Assembly (NCBI RefSeq): GCF_000025345.1
Contig: NC_013757.1
Location: 5,208,001 to 5,272,000 of the forward strand
DNA from: Geodermatophilus obscurus DSM 43160
Lineage (GTDB): Bacteria; Actinomycetota; Actinomycetes; Mycobacteriales; Geodermatophilaceae
DNA length: 64,000 bases
Reading direction: 5' to 3'
The notes beneath the pieces are model-generated. The model saw nothing but the letters and a program-made list of their open reading frames with translations. It did no database searches and had not been told where the DNA came from. Positions within the stretch are counted from its first letter, which is position 1, and each line of letters begins with the position of its first letter. Positions 1 to 9,090 of this stretch are shown piece by piece. A program made the translations under genes and the position numbers.

Positions 1-2403
1 TGCAGCTTCAGCGCCAGCGGGCCGCCCGCGTAGTACGTCGTCCGCTGGGTGGCCAGGACGGCGGCGAGCATCGCGGTCAGCACCCGGTCGGCGTCCAGCG
101 ACTCCACCGCGCCGATCGCCTGCCGCAGCGAGGCGACCAGCTCGTCGGTGCGCCGGGCCCGTCCGCCGTCCCGGCCCGGGGAGAAGCGGGTCTCGAACAG
201 CGCCACCAGCCGGGCGACGACGTCGGGGTGGGCGGCCAGCGTCGTCTCCACGTACCGCTGGCCGAAGGGCAGCCCGGCCTGCCGCAGCCACTGCACGTAG
301 GCGCGGACGACGGTGACCTGCCGCCAGTTCAGCCCGGCCAGCAGCACCAGCGCGCCCAGGCCGTCGTCCTCGGCGTCGCCGCGCCAGACCGCCGACAGCG
401 CCTCGGTGAACCGCTCGGGCAGCGAGCCGGGGAAGGGCAGCTCCCCGGCCGGCGCGGTCAGCCCGAAGTCGTAGATCCAGGCCAGCGGGGCGCCGATCCG
501 GTCGATCTCGTAGGGCCGCTCGTCGACGACGTCGACGCCCAGGTGCTGCAGCATCGGCAGCACGTCGGACAGCAGCAGCCGCTGCCCCACCCGGTAGACC
601 GCCAGCCGCGGCTCGGACACCGACGTCCCGGCCGCGCGGCGCAGCACCAGGCCGAGCTCGCCCTCGGCCAGCCCGTCGAGCCGCTCGAGGTCCTCGACGG
701 CGGTCGTGGCGGGGAAGTCCTCCTGGTAGGCGGCCGGGAACGCGTCGGCGACCCGGGCGAACCGGCGCTCGGCGTCCGCGCCGTAGCGCGCCTTGAGGGC
801 GTCGGCCAGCTCGTCGGTCCAGCTGCGGACGACGGCGGTCAGCGCGTCCTGCAGGCCCGCGACGTCGACCTCGAGCAGCGTGGACCGCCCGCCCCGCGCC
901 ACCGGCGGGCGGACGACGAAGTGCAGCCGGGCCAGCACCGACTCGGTGACCCGGGCGGTGTACTCGATGCTGGAGCCGCCGAGCCGCTCGAGCAGCAGCT
1001 GCTGCACCGCCAGCCGGACCTGGGTGGTGTACCGGTCGCGGGGCAGGTAGACGATCGCCGACCAGAACCGGTCGCCGGGGTCCCGCCGCAGGAACAGCCG
1101 GGTCTGCCGGCGCTCCTGCAGGTGCAGCACGGCCAGCGCGACCGGCAGCAGCTCGTCGGTGCCGACCTGGAACAGCTCGTCGCGGGGGTAGGTCTCCAGG
1201 ACGTCGAGCAGCTCCTTGCCGGTGTGGCTGTCGGCGGGGACGCCCGAGCGCTCCACCACCTCGGCCGCCCGGCGGCGCACCAGCGGCACCTCGCGGACGG
1301 TGTGCGCTGCCGCGGCCGACGGGAAGAGGCCGACCAGCCGGTGCTGGCGGGCCGGGTCGCCGTCCGCGCCGGGCAGGGTGACCGTCACCTGGTCCAGCCA
1401 GGTGCGGCGGTGCACGGTCGAGCGGGCGTCGGCCTTGCTCACCGCGATCAGCGTCGCGCCCGGGGTGGCCTCGGGGGTGGTGGCGGTGTCGGCGTCGCTG
1501 CGCAGCACGCCCAGCCCGCTGCCGGCGACCGGACGGGCCGTCGTGCGGCCCCGGGTGCTCACCAGGTCGACGTCCCTCGCGCCGAGGAGCACGAAGTTGC
1601 CGTCGGTGAGCCAGCGCAGCAGCGCCGCCGCCTCCGCGGGGTCGTCCGCCGGGTCCGCGGACCCGCTCGCCGGCGCCCGGTCGAGCCGGTCGGCGAGCTC
1701 CAGGGTGCGGGTCCGCATCCGGGCGGCGTCCTCGTCGACGGCCCGGACGTCGGCCAGGACGGTGCGCAGCCCGGCGACCAGGTCGCCGGTCGCCTCGTCG
1801 TCCAGCGGCCCGTCGAGGACGACGGCCATCCAGGACTCGGCGAGCGCGTCGGCGCCGCACGCGCCGGGCTCGGCGCTGTCGCAGAAGGCGCGGATCCGGC
1901 CGGTCACGTCGCGGCGGACCACCAGCACCGGGTGCACGACGTGGTCGATGCGGAAGCCCTGCCGGACCACCTCGGCGGTGACCGAGTCGACGAGGAAGGG
2001 CATGTCGTCGGTGACCACCAGGACCATCGAGCGGGGGCCGGCGCCGCCGCGGGCGGGCAGCTCCTGGACGTCGACGGTGGCCGCCCCCTGGGGACGCACC
2101 TCGGCCAGCCGCAGGTGGCGCAGCGCCAGGGAGGCGAGGTCGGCCGGGTCCTGGTCGAGGACCTCGGCGGCCGGCTCGCTCCAGTAGTAGCGGCGCAGCA
2201 ACGCGGGGACGTCGTCGGCGCTGCAGCCGGGGGGCAGGCCGGCGTCGCGCTCCAGGGCGGCACGGGCAGCTCGCTCGAGCAGCAGGTGCTTGTCGTGGGT
2301 GGCCGCCTCGAGGGCGGCGAGCTCGGTCGCGGCGGCGGGCGCGCCGTCGTCCGCGGGGGCCGGTACCGGGATCGCCGGGACCGTGCCGGTGGTGCGGGCC
2401 ATG
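1..2403 (-). CDS. gdh: NAD-specific glutamate dehydrogenase, large type (N-terminal ~800 aa, cut by window edge)
   Basis: The reverse strand is open from an ATG at 2403 to the left edge. My translation gives early motifs typical of the ~1600-residue NAD-GDH family: a YYW stretch near residue 67 and MPFLVDSV near residue 128, in the N-terminal regulatory region that precedes the catalytic domain. The enzyme oxidatively deaminates glutamate to 2-oxoglutarate in the cytoplasm and is common in actinobacteria. About half of the protein is visible; the catalytic part lies outside the window. The long opposite-strand reading frame over the same bases is a GC-skew shadow. No SD is obvious. The gene diverges from nothing: the holin-family gene upstream is on the same strand, 53 bases away. 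Confidence 0.85.
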
Positions 2404-2456
2404 ACAGCGACGCTAGCCCCGCGAGGTGCCTGCCGTCACAGCGACGCGGCGGCCGG

Positions 2457-2873
2457 TCAGCGCCGCTCGGTGAGCTGGTCGGCGATCCAGCCGCCGATGG
2501 CCAGCAGCAGCCCGCCGACGATCGCGGGGCCGAAGCCGTCGACCTGCAGCCGGTCGGTGATCGCGGCGGTGATGCCGAGCAGTGCGGCGTTCACGACGAG
2601 CAGGAACAACCCCAGTGTGACCAGCACGAACGGGAACGACAGCAGCCGCAGGACCGGCCCGACGACCGCGTTGACCAGCGCGAAGAGCAGCGCGATCCAC
2701 AGGTAGGTGCCGGGCTCGCCGAGCGGCCCGTTCGGGTTCGGGATCACCTCGATGCCGTTCAGCAGGTAGGCGACGCCGTAGAAGACGCCGGCCATGAGGA
2801 CGACCTTGACCAGGAACCTGAGCACCCGCCCCAGGCTAGCGGCGGCAGCTGCGAGGACCCTGTGGATCGTCAC
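2457..2873 (-). CDS. Phage-holin-4 superfamily small membrane protein
   Basis: 138 residues from a GTG start. The sequence shows about four hydrophobic segments (roughly residues 18-36, 57-76, 80-105 and 115-132), with a conserved-looking NALLG turn and a C-terminal GGWIADQL. This matches the Phage_holin_4_2 family of small integral membrane proteins, which are ordinary chromosomal genes in actinobacteria and have no proven lysis role. The first 15 residues are weakly conserved, so a later GTG near 2822 is possible. It lies upstream of the glutamate dehydrogenase gene on the same strand. Function unknown. Confidence 0.7.
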   Translation of the reverse strand: MTIHRVLAAAAASLGRVLRFLVKVVLMAGVFYGVAYLLNGIEVIPNPNGPLGEPGTYLWIALLFALVNAVVGPVLRLLSFPFVLVTLGLFLLVVNAALLGITAAITDRLQVDGFGPAIVGGLLLAIGGWIADQLTERR

Positions 2874-2940
2874 CTCCGCGACCCTCCAGGCTCAGGGCCG
2901 GACACGTCCGGACGGACCTCGACGACGCCCTGCCGGCCGC

Positions 2941-3008
2941 GATCATGGGAGCCTGGCCGCGCTCCCGGCGCGTCGTCGCGGCTCGCCGGCAACAGCCCCG
3001 TGCTCGAC
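2941..3008. repeat. Degenerate copy of short palindromic intergenic repeat (family B)
   Basis: It starts with GATCATGG and ends with a CCCCGTGCTCGAC-like block preceded by GCAACA. Length and internal landmarks (GTCG, CGGCAACA) match the clearer copy at 13985-14054. The right arm has decayed, so the terminal inverted repeat is imperfect here. Confidence 0.45.
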
Positions 3009-3041
3009 ACCGAGCGCGCCCCGGGACGAGAGGGAGAGCCC

Positions 3042-3440
3042 GTGCAGCGACCGGCCCTGGTCTACGACGGCGACTGCGGGTTCTGCACCCGCTCGGCCGC
3101 CGTGGCCCGGCGGGTGCTGCCCGCCGACTGCGCCGTCGTCCCCTGGCAGGGCGCCGACCTCGCCTCCGTCGGCACCACCGCCGAGCGCGCACAGCAGGAG
3201 GTGCTGTGGGTGCCGCGCACGGGGGACGTCGTCGGTGGGGCCCGCGCGGTCGCCGCCGCCCTGCGCGCGGCCGGCTCCGGGTGGGCAGTGCTCGGCCGGC
3301 TGCTGCAGCTGCCCCTGGTACGGGCGCTGGCCGACCGGGTCTACCGGGTGGTGGCGGCCAACCGGATGCGGCTGCCCGGGGGGACGGCGGCCTGCGCGCT
3401 CCCGCCGCGTCCGGACGACGGGGTCCGCCCGGCCTCCTGA
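3042..3440 (+). CDS. DCC-family (DUF393) thiol-disulfide oxidoreductase-like protein
   Basis: 132 residues from a GTG preceded by an AG-rich SD (agagggagag). The N-terminus carries YDGDCGFC, the DxxCxxC hallmark of the DCC/DUF393 family, a thioredoxin-like fold with predicted redox activity. The rest fits the family: a short beta-alpha core, a GGARA motif near residue 70, and a C-terminal YRVVAANR helix. Length is typical. The reading frame is open much further upstream, but only this part resembles a protein; the upstream part is shadow of the opposite-strand genes. It stands alone between a membrane-protein gene and an AAA ATPase. The substrate is not predictable. Confidence 0.8.
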   Translation: MQRPALVYDGDCGFCTRSAAVARRVLPADCAVVPWQGADLASVGTTAERAQQEVLWVPRTGDVVGGARAVAAALRAAGSGWAVLGRLLQLPLVRALADRVYRVVAANRMRLPGGTAACALPPRPDDGVRPAS

Positions 3441-3607
3441 CGCGTCGGCGCTCGCCCGGCGGTGCACCGCCCCCCGACCCGACGAGGGCGCCGGGCAGTC
3501 GGCGGGGCACCTGCGGGGCGTGACGGCGCGCGGCCGACGATCCGACACGATCGGGGTGTCTAGGCGGTTCTACGGCCCGGTGTAGAGGCGCCCATACGGT
3601 GCTCGAC

Positions 3608-4822
3608 ATGGACCCCGTGCGGAACCCGTACGCCCCCGGCGCCGGACAGCGCCCGCCCGAGCTGGCCGGGCGCGACGGCGAGCTGTCGGCCTTCGACGTC
3701 GTCCTGGAGCGGATCGCGCACGGCCGTCCGGAGCGGTCGCTGGTGCTCACCGGGCTGCGCGGGGTGGGGAAGACGGTGCTGCTCAACCAGCTGCGGTCGG
3801 CGGCGATCGGCCGCGGCTGGGGCACCGGCAAGATCGAGGCGCGGCCGGACCAGTCGCTGCGCCGGCCGGTGTCCTCGGCGCTGCACATGGCGCTGCGCGA
3901 ACTGCGCCACCCCGACCAGGAGTCGATGGACGCCGTCCTCGGGGTGCTCAAGGCGTTCGCGCTGCGGCAGACCGCGGACGCGAAGGTGCGCGACCGCTGG
4001 CAACCGGGCATCGACGTGCCGGTGACCAGCGGCCGGGCCGACTCCGGCGACATGGAGATCGACCTGGTCGAGCTGCTCAGCGACGCCGCCGGGCTGGCCG
4101 CCGACGTCGGCAAGGGCGTGGCGCTGTTCATCGACGAGATGCAGGACGTGCAGAGCGACGACGTCTCGGCGATCTGCGCCGCCTGCCACGAGCTCTCGCA
4201 GCAGGGGGCGCCGCTCATCGTCGTCGGTGCGGGGCTGCCGCACCTGCCGGCGGTGCTGTCGGCGTCGAAGAGCTACTCCGAGCGGCTGTTCCGCTACCTG
4301 CGCATCGACCGGCTGGACCGCCCCGCCGCCGACCGGGCGCTGCTCGCGCCGGCCGAGCGGGAGGAGGTCAGCTTCGAGCCCGAGGCGCTCGACGCGCTGT
4401 ACGCGGCCGCCGACGGCTACCCGTACTTCGTGCAGGCGTACGGCAAGGTCACCTGGGACGTCGCCGCCGCCTCCCCCATCACCGCCGCGGACGTCGCGAT
4501 GGCCGCGCCGGTCGCCGAGGCCGAGCTCGCGGTCGGCTTCTTCGGGTCGCGCTACGACCGGGCCACCCCGGCGGAGCGGGAATACATGCACGCGATGGCC
4601 GAGCTGGGCGGACCGGCCGGGGCAGCCGTGTCCACCTCGGAGGTCGCCGTCTCGCTGGGCCGCAGGCCCGCGTCCCTCTCCCCCGCGCGGGACTCGCTGA
4701 TCAAGAAGGGGCTGGTCTACTCCGCCGAGCGCGGCCAGATCGCCTTCACCGTCCCGCACTTCGGCCGCTACCTGCTCAGCCACCCCGACCAGGAGGACCC
4801 CCGTCCTCCCCGTCCTTCGTAG
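3608..4822 (+). CDS. AAA-family ATPase (AAA_16/ORC-like)
   Basis: About 404 residues. A Walker A motif (GLRGVGKT) lies near residues 48-56 and a hydrophobic Walker B, LFIDEMQ, near residue 176. A winged-helix-like C-terminal part contains a YFVQAYG motif near residue 275. The layout (N-terminal RNPYAPGAGQRPPELAGRD, then AAA_16) is that of widespread actinobacterial ATPases of unknown role. Two starts are possible: GTG 3599 or ATG 3608. I prefer ATG 3608 because TACGGT at 3595-3600 would put a leaderless transcript start close to it, and the protein then starts with the MDPVRNPY typical of relatives. No partner gene is adjacent. Confidence 0.75.
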   Translation: MDPVRNPYAPGAGQRPPELAGRDGELSAFDVVLERIAHGRPERSLVLTGLRGVGKTVLLNQLRSAAIGRGWGTGKIEARPDQSLRRPVSSALHMALRELRHPDQESMDAVLGVLKAFALRQTADAKVRDRWQPGIDVPVTSGRADSGDMEIDLVELLSDAAGLAADVGKGVALFIDEMQDVQSDDVSAICAACHELSQQGAPLIVVGAGLPHLPAVLSASKSYSERLFRYLRIDRLDRPAADRALLAPAEREEVSFEPEALDALYAAADGYPYFVQAYGKVTWDVAAASPITAADVAMAAPVAEAELAVGFFGSRYDRATPAEREYMHAMAELGGPAGAAVSTSEVAVSLGRRPASLSPARDSLIKKGLVYSAERGQIAFTVPHFGRYLLSHPDQEDPRPPRPS

Positions 4823-4950
4823 GAGGACCCCGTCCTCCCCACCCCCGCAGGCTCAGGGCGGGACCCGGGACGGGGCCAGCGGGGCCCTGGACGGGGGCCG
4901 TTCCCGTACCTCACCAGACTCGCGGCGGGTCCCTGCAGGTGGGCCGCCGT
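4811..4950. repeat. Interspersed intergenic repeat, family A, copy 1
   Basis: Begins with the GGAGGACCCCGTCCTCC palindromic block, then a GC-rich middle, then GGCCGTTCC..GTACCTCACCAG. The reverse complement of 15270-15400 has the same blocks in the same order. It fills the gap between the ATPase and hydrolase genes. Confidence 0.7.
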
Positions 4951-4999
4951 CCCGCGTCCGGGCCTGCGGCGGCAGCGCTGTCCAGGCAGGCTGGGGACC

Positions 5000-5926
5000 G
5001 TGACCGACCCCGCCCGTGACCCCGAACTGATCTCCGTCCCGGTGGAGGGCGGTGAGCTGGCCGCGCTGCACTGGTCCGCCGACGCCCCCGGAGCCCCCAT
5101 CGCCGTCCTGGTCCACGGCATCACCGCCAACGCGATGGCCTGGGCGCGGGTGGCGGGTGCGCTGGCCGGCGAGTTCGAGGTGGTCGCCCCAGACCTGCGC
5201 GGCCGGGCCGCCTCGGCCGGCCTGCCCGGCCCGTACGGGCTGGAGCGGCACGCCGCGGACGTCACCGCCGTCCTCGACTCCCTGGGGGCGGACGGCGACA
5301 CGGGAGCCGAGACCGCCGTGCTCGTCGGGCACTCGATGGGGGCGTACGTCGCGGCGCTGGCGGCCGCCGGGGTGGCCCGCGACCGGGTGCACGGCCTGGT
5401 GATGGTCGACGGCGGCCTGTCGTTCCCGACGCCGCCGGGCGCCGACATCGACGCGATCCTCTCCGCGGTGCTCGGCCCGTCGCTGGCGCGGCTGTCGATG
5501 ACGTTCCCCGACCTCGCGGCCGTGCGGGCCTTCTGGGCGCAGCACCCCGCGGTCGGCCCGTGGGTCGACGTGCCCTCAGTGGCCGCGTACCTGGCGCGCG
5601 ACGTGGTCGGCGAGCCGCCGGCGCTGCGCAGCGCCTGCGTGCCGGAGGCGGTGCGGGTGGACGGCGGCGACGTGCTGCTCAACGAGCGGGTGCTCGAGGC
5701 CACCACCGACCTGCCGGTGCCCGCCACCCTGCTGTGGGCCACCCGCGGGCTGCTCGACCAGACGCCCGGGCTCTACGACGAGGCGCGGCTGGCGCAGCTG
5801 GGCCTGGAGCCCAGCGGCATCACCGCCCGCGAGGTGCCCGGCACCAACCACTACTCGATCGTGTGGGCCGACGAGGGCGTCGCGGCGATCGCCGCCGCCG
5901 TCCGGGCCGGCGCCGCGCGCAGCTAG
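5000..5926 (+). CDS. Alpha/beta-fold hydrolase
   Basis: 308 residues from GTG 5000. The sequence shows the oxyanion-hole HGIT motif near residue 39, the nucleophile elbow GHSMG (Ser112), and a late His in GTNHYS near residue 283. A cap region lies between the elbow and the C-terminal strands. This is a complete alpha/beta hydrolase of esterase/epoxide-hydrolase-like type, without a signal peptide, so probably cytoplasmic. Substrate unknown. It is a single gene between repeat element A and the phosphatase gene; the upstream CAGGCT at about 4985-4990 is a weak -10-like hexamer near the start. Confidence 0.8.
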   Translation: MTDPARDPELISVPVEGGELAALHWSADAPGAPIAVLVHGITANAMAWARVAGALAGEFEVVAPDLRGRAASAGLPGPYGLERHAADVTAVLDSLGADGDTGAETAVLVGHSMGAYVAALAAAGVARDRVHGLVMVDGGLSFPTPPGADIDAILSAVLGPSLARLSMTFPDLAAVRAFWAQHPAVGPWVDVPSVAAYLARDVVGEPPALRSACVPEAVRVDGGDVLLNERVLEATTDLPVPATLLWATRGLLDQTPGLYDEARLAQLGLEPSGITAREVPGTNHYSIVWADEGVAAIAAAVRAGAARS

Positions 5927-6156
5927 GCCGCCGGCACGGGGCAGTCGGGCTCTGCCGGGCGGCCGGGGCCCGACGCTGTGCCCGTGGGGAACCGGGCTCC
6001 CGCGGCCGGACGCGGACCGGAGCGCGCCACGCCGGTGCGCCTTGGCAGCGCGCCCGCGCGCTGCCACGATCCGAGCGGCCTCCCCGCCTGCGGTGCGGCG
6101 GGGAGTCGGGCTCAGAGGTCGGGGCCGGGGTCAGCTCGCCGAGAGGGGTACTCACC

Positions 6157-7875
6157 GTGGTGACCCCAGGACCGCTGCCACAGCCCCGGCCGCAGCCCCG
6201 GCCGCAACCCCGGCCGCAGCCCCGGCCGTTCGAACGGGCCCCCGGCGTCGCCGACGGCGTGCTGGCCACGATGCCCGCCGCGCTGGGTTGCCTGGACCCC
6301 GCCGGACGGGTCGTGCTGGTGAACACCGAGCTCGAGCTGCTGCTCGACCGACCCGCCCCTGACGTGCTCGGCCGGCCGGTGACCGACGTCCTCGCCGCCG
6401 GCACCGCCGCCGCCGTCACCTCCGCCTGCCACGCGGCCCTGACCTCCGGCGCGGCGGTCTCCCTGGAGGTCCCCGAACCCGGCGGCGGCGCGGGCTGGTC
6501 GGCGCTGCACGCCTGGCCGACGGCCGACGGCGCCGCCTTCGCCTTCGTCGACGTGACCGCACGCCGGCTCGCCCAGGACGAGGCCGAGTCGGCCCGCCGT
6601 GCCGCCGAGTCGGCGCGTCGCGCCGCCGAACGGGCCGGTGCCCGGACGGCGCTGCTGGCCGCGGTGGCCGGGGAGCTCTCCGGCGCCCTCGACAGCACGT
6701 CGGCCCTGGGCAGCCTGGCCCGGCTGGTCGTCCCCGCGCTCACCGACGGCTGCGTGGTCACCGTCGTCGACCGCGAGGGCCGGGCCCGCGACGTCGGCTC
6801 CTGGCACGCCGACCCGATCCGGCGCCCGCTGCTCGACCGCTACGCCCAGGTGCGCCTGGACACCCTGCCGCCGGCCTCCCCCGTCGCCCGTGCGCTGCGG
6901 TCCGGCAGCGAGGCGCAGGAGCCGGTGGCCGCCGTCCTCGCGCTGATGCCGCCCGGCCCCGCCCGCGACCTGCTGGAGGTCCTCGGCCCGGCCACCGCCC
7001 TCGTCCTGCCGCTGACCGCCGACGGCCGCGCGGTCGGCGTCCTCACCCTCTACCTCGACCCCGGCCGCACGCTGGACGACGACGACCTGTGCACCGCCCG
7101 GGAGGTCGCCGCGCAGGCCGGGCGCACCGTCGACCGGGTGCACCGGCAGAGCCAGCAGGCCAAGCTCGCCGAGGAGCTGCAGCGCAGCCTGCTCACCGAC
7201 CCACCGACCATCGCGGGGGCGCAGGTGGCGACCCGCTACGTGCCCGCGGCGGAGTCCGCCCGCGTCGGCGGCGACTGGTACGACGCCTTCCTGCACCCGG
7301 GGGGCGACCCGGTCGTGGTGATCGGGGACGTCGCCGGGCACGACACCGCCGCGGCGGCCGAGATGGGGCAGCTGCGCGGGCTGCTGCGGGGCATCGCGCA
7401 CTACAGCGGCGCCGGGCCGGCCGAGGTGCTGCGCGGCCTGGACGCCGCGATGGACGCCATGCACACGGGCACGCTGGCCACCGCGGCCATCGCCCGGCTG
7501 GAGCACGGTGGCACGCTGCTGCGCTGGGCCAGCGCGGGGCACCCGCCGCCGCTGGTCGCCGACCCCGACGGCACGGTCACCGTGCTCGCCGACGGGCTCG
7601 GCGACCTGCTGCTGGGCGTGGACGCGACGGCGGTGCGGCGGGAGTCCACGGTGCCGCTGCGACCGGGCGCGGTGGTGCTGCTGTACACCGACGGGCTGGT
7701 GGAGCGGCGGGACTGTGACGTCGACACGGGGGTGGCCCGGCTGCGCCGGCACCTGGCCGCACTGACCGGCCTGCCGCTGGAGCAGCTGGCCGACGCGCTG
7801 CTGGCCCGGATGCTGCCCGCCACACCCCAGGACGACGTCGCCCTGGTGGCGATCTGCGTGCACCCCCGCGACTGA
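6157..7875 (+). CDS. PAS-GAF-PP2C (SpoIIE-type) serine phosphatase
   Basis: About 572 residues from GTG 6157 (SD gagagggg, spacing 8). In order: a Pro/Arg/Gln-rich N-terminal tail made of PQPR repeats; a PAS-like domain (about residues 25-140); an Ala/Arg-rich helical linker of duplicated ESARRAA units; a GAF-like domain (about 165-320); and a C-terminal SpoIIE/PP2C catalytic domain. The last has GGDWYDAF, VIGDVAGH, the GHPPPL motif, LYTDGLVE and a terminal QDDVALV, so the metal-binding aspartates are present. Family role: dephosphorylates an STAS anti-anti-sigma factor in a partner-switch. The anti-sigma-type kinase gene that follows 71 bases downstream on the same strand fits this. The frame is open further upstream but without domain content. 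Confidence 0.85.
   Translation: MVTPGPLPQPRPQPRPQPRPQPRPFERAPGVADGVLATMPAALGCLDPAGRVVLVNTELELLLDRPAPDVLGRPVTDVLAAGTAAAVTSACHAALTSGAAVSLEVPEPGGGAGWSALHAWPTADGAAFAFVDVTARRLAQDEAESARRAAESARRAAERAGARTALLAAVAGELSGALDSTSALGSLARLVVPALTDGCVVTVVDREGRARDVGSWHADPIRRPLLDRYAQVRLDTLPPASPVARALRSGSEAQEPVAAVLALMPPGPARDLLEVLGPATALVLPLTADGRAVGVLTLYLDPGRTLDDDDLCTAREVAAQAGRTVDRVHRQSQQAKLAEELQRSLLTDPPTIAGAQVATRYVPAAESARVGGDWYDAFLHPGGDPVVVIGDVAGHDTAAAAEMGQLRGLLRGIAHYSGAGPAEVLRGLDAAMDAMHTGTLATAAIARLEHGGTLLRWASAGHPPPLVADPDGTVTVLADGLGDLLLGVDATAVRRESTVPLRPGAVVLLYTDGLVERRDCDVDTGVARLRRHLAALTGLPLEQLADALLARMLPATPQDDVALVAICVHPRD
6181..6228 (+). repeat. In-gene 12-bp tandem repeat (4 units) encoding PQPR repeats
   Basis: Four adjacent copies of cagccccggccg, the third with one change (g to a). 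They encode a proline/arginine-rich tail at the N-terminus of the phosphatase. The unit is a multiple of three, so copy-number changes would keep the frame. Confidence 0.9.
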
Positions 7876-7946
7876 CCGGCGACGGCGAGAGGCGCATCAC
7901 TCCAGGGGGTCGGAAACCCCGGCTGCACGGTTACGGGTGGTGCCGG

Positions 7947-8453
7947 GTGGGAACCCCGAACGGCGTCGGAGAAGGCGACGGGACGGGGAGGGCAGTGGGT
8001 CGACTCGCGTGGCCGTTGCGCCCGCTACCGGACGGCCGGGGCGAGGTGTGGCGCTGGGACCTGCAGGCCGTCGCCGAGCTGCCGGCGGCACGTGCCGTGC
8101 TGCGTGCCCGCCTGGACGGGGTCGGCTTCCCCCGGGACGACGAGGACACCGCCGCCGAGCGGCTGATCCTCGCGTTCGACGAGCTGGCGTCCAACGCGCT
8201 GCGGCACGGGCTGTGCCCCGTCGTCGCCACGGTGATCGCCGGCAGCGGCGGCTGGCTGCTCGACGTCAGCGACCGCGACCCCGACACCATGCCCAGTCCG
8301 GCGGTCGACCGCGACCCCGCGCACGGCGGGATGGGGCTCTATCTGGTCGCCCGGCTGTCGGTCGCCCACGGCTGGTACGTCGACAAGGGGTGCAAGCACG
8401 TCTGGGCCTGCCTGCCCACGAGCACCGAGGACCGCGCGCCCGCGCTGTCCTGA
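7947..8453 (+). CDS. Anti-sigma regulatory factor-type ATP-binding protein (HATPase_c_2, RsbW/SpoIIAB-like)
   Basis: 168 residues from GTG 7947; a second in-frame GTG at 7995 behind gggaggg is an alternative. GHKL-fold motifs are visible: N-box FDELASNALRHG (about residues 74-85), G1 DVSDRDPD (about 103-110) and G2 GGMGLYLVARL (about 124-134). Proteins of this family bind and inhibit a sigma factor, or phosphorylate a partner STAS protein, and are controlled by PP2C phosphatases. The PP2C phosphatase gene lies immediately upstream, so the two probably work in one switch. No sigma factor or STAS gene is in the window, so the target is unknown. Confidence 0.85.
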   Translation: MGTPNGVGEGDGTGRAVGRLAWPLRPLPDGRGEVWRWDLQAVAELPAARAVLRARLDGVGFPRDDEDTAAERLILAFDELASNALRHGLCPVVATVIAGSGGWLLDVSDRDPDTMPSPAVDRDPAHGGMGLYLVARLSVAHGWYVDKGCKHVWACLPTSTEDRAPALS

Positions 8454-8454
8454 C

Positions 8455-8468
8455 GTTCCACGTGCAAC
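8455..8468. other. Near-perfect parS-like site
   Basis: GTTCCACGTGCAAC, 13 of 14 matches to the perfect palindrome found three times elsewhere in the window (32411, 48831, 63660). It lies two bases after the anti-sigma stop codon. Confidence 0.5.
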
Positions 8469-8471
8469 ACG

Positions 8472-8511
8472 CGACGACGGCCCCGGGCAGGAAGCCCCGG
8501 GGCCGTCGTCG
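8472..8511 (+). terminator. Intrinsic terminator-like hairpin after the anti-sigma gene
   Basis: 16-bp perfect stem (CGACGACGGCCCCGGG and its complement) with an 8-nt loop. It starts 19 bases after the stop codon. No T-run is seen, as is usual in this type of genome. Confidence 0.75.
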
Positions 8512-8589
8512 TCGTGCGCCCGGGACGGCGGGAGGGGTGTCTCCGGCGCCGTCCCGGGGCGTCTGGTGTCCGCGGGGATCAGGGCGGGG

Positions 8590-9090
8590 TCAGGCCCTGG
8601 AGGGGATCACCAGGGAGAGTCCGCCCTTGCCGTAGCCGGGGACGTCGATCGCGAGGTCGAGCCGGTTGAAGTCCGCGAGCGAGCCGGCGATGTCACCCGG
8701 CAGGTCGTCGCCGGGGGCGTACAGCTTGTACAGCTTGGAGTGCGGGGCCCCCGGCACGTTGAACAGCGCCGAGAGGACGTTGACCACCTCGTGCAGCGCC
8801 TCGGTGAGCATCGAGGTCAGCTCGCCGTCCTCCTCGACCGCGTCCTGCGCGCCACCGGGGGGCAGCAGCGCGAGGGCCGCGCCGGTGTAGGCCGACGCCC
8901 CGAGGTCCAGGACGCACAGCGCGTTGACGTTCATCGACGGGTCCACGTACACGGCCACCGACACCGGCGACGTCGGCGTCGGGGTCACCGGCGCGCCCGG
9001 CATCACGCCGACGGACTTGCCGACCAGGCCGGTGAGCATGTCCTTGACGGCCTTGGCGTCCGGCAGGACGACGGTCAGCGGCGCGCTCAC
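8590..9090 (-). CDS. Uncharacterised chemotaxis-operon protein, possibly CheC/CheX-like
   Basis: 166 residues. I chose GTG 9090 because GGAGG sits at proper spacing before it and it overlaps the preceding stop (GTGA). I do not recognise a named family. It is a soluble alpha/beta protein with a helix LTEALHEVVNVLSALFN (about residues 104-120) that recalls the E..N helix of CheC/CheX-type CheY-P phosphatases. The second conserved acidic/Asn pair is not clear. It is the last gene of the cheB-cheR-cheY-cheX-cheY unit, so a role in adaptation or CheY dephosphorylation is an inference from position and this weak resemblance. Confidence 0.6.
   Translation of the reverse strand: MSAPLTVVLPDAKAVKDMLTGLVGKSVGVMPGAPVTPTPTSPVSVAVYVDPSMNVNALCVLDLGASAYTGAALALLPPGGAQDAVEEDGELTSMLTEALHEVVNVLSALFNVPGAPHSKLYKLYAPGDDLPGDIAGSLADFNRLDLAIDVPGYGKGGLSLVIPSRA

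Noticed and set aside
228..3440. A 1070-codon plus-strand open frame
   Set aside because: Only its last 132 codons (from 3042) look like a protein. The rest is antisense to the glutamate dehydrogenase gene and has the Gln/Arg/Gly/Val-rich make-up of a GC-skew shadow.
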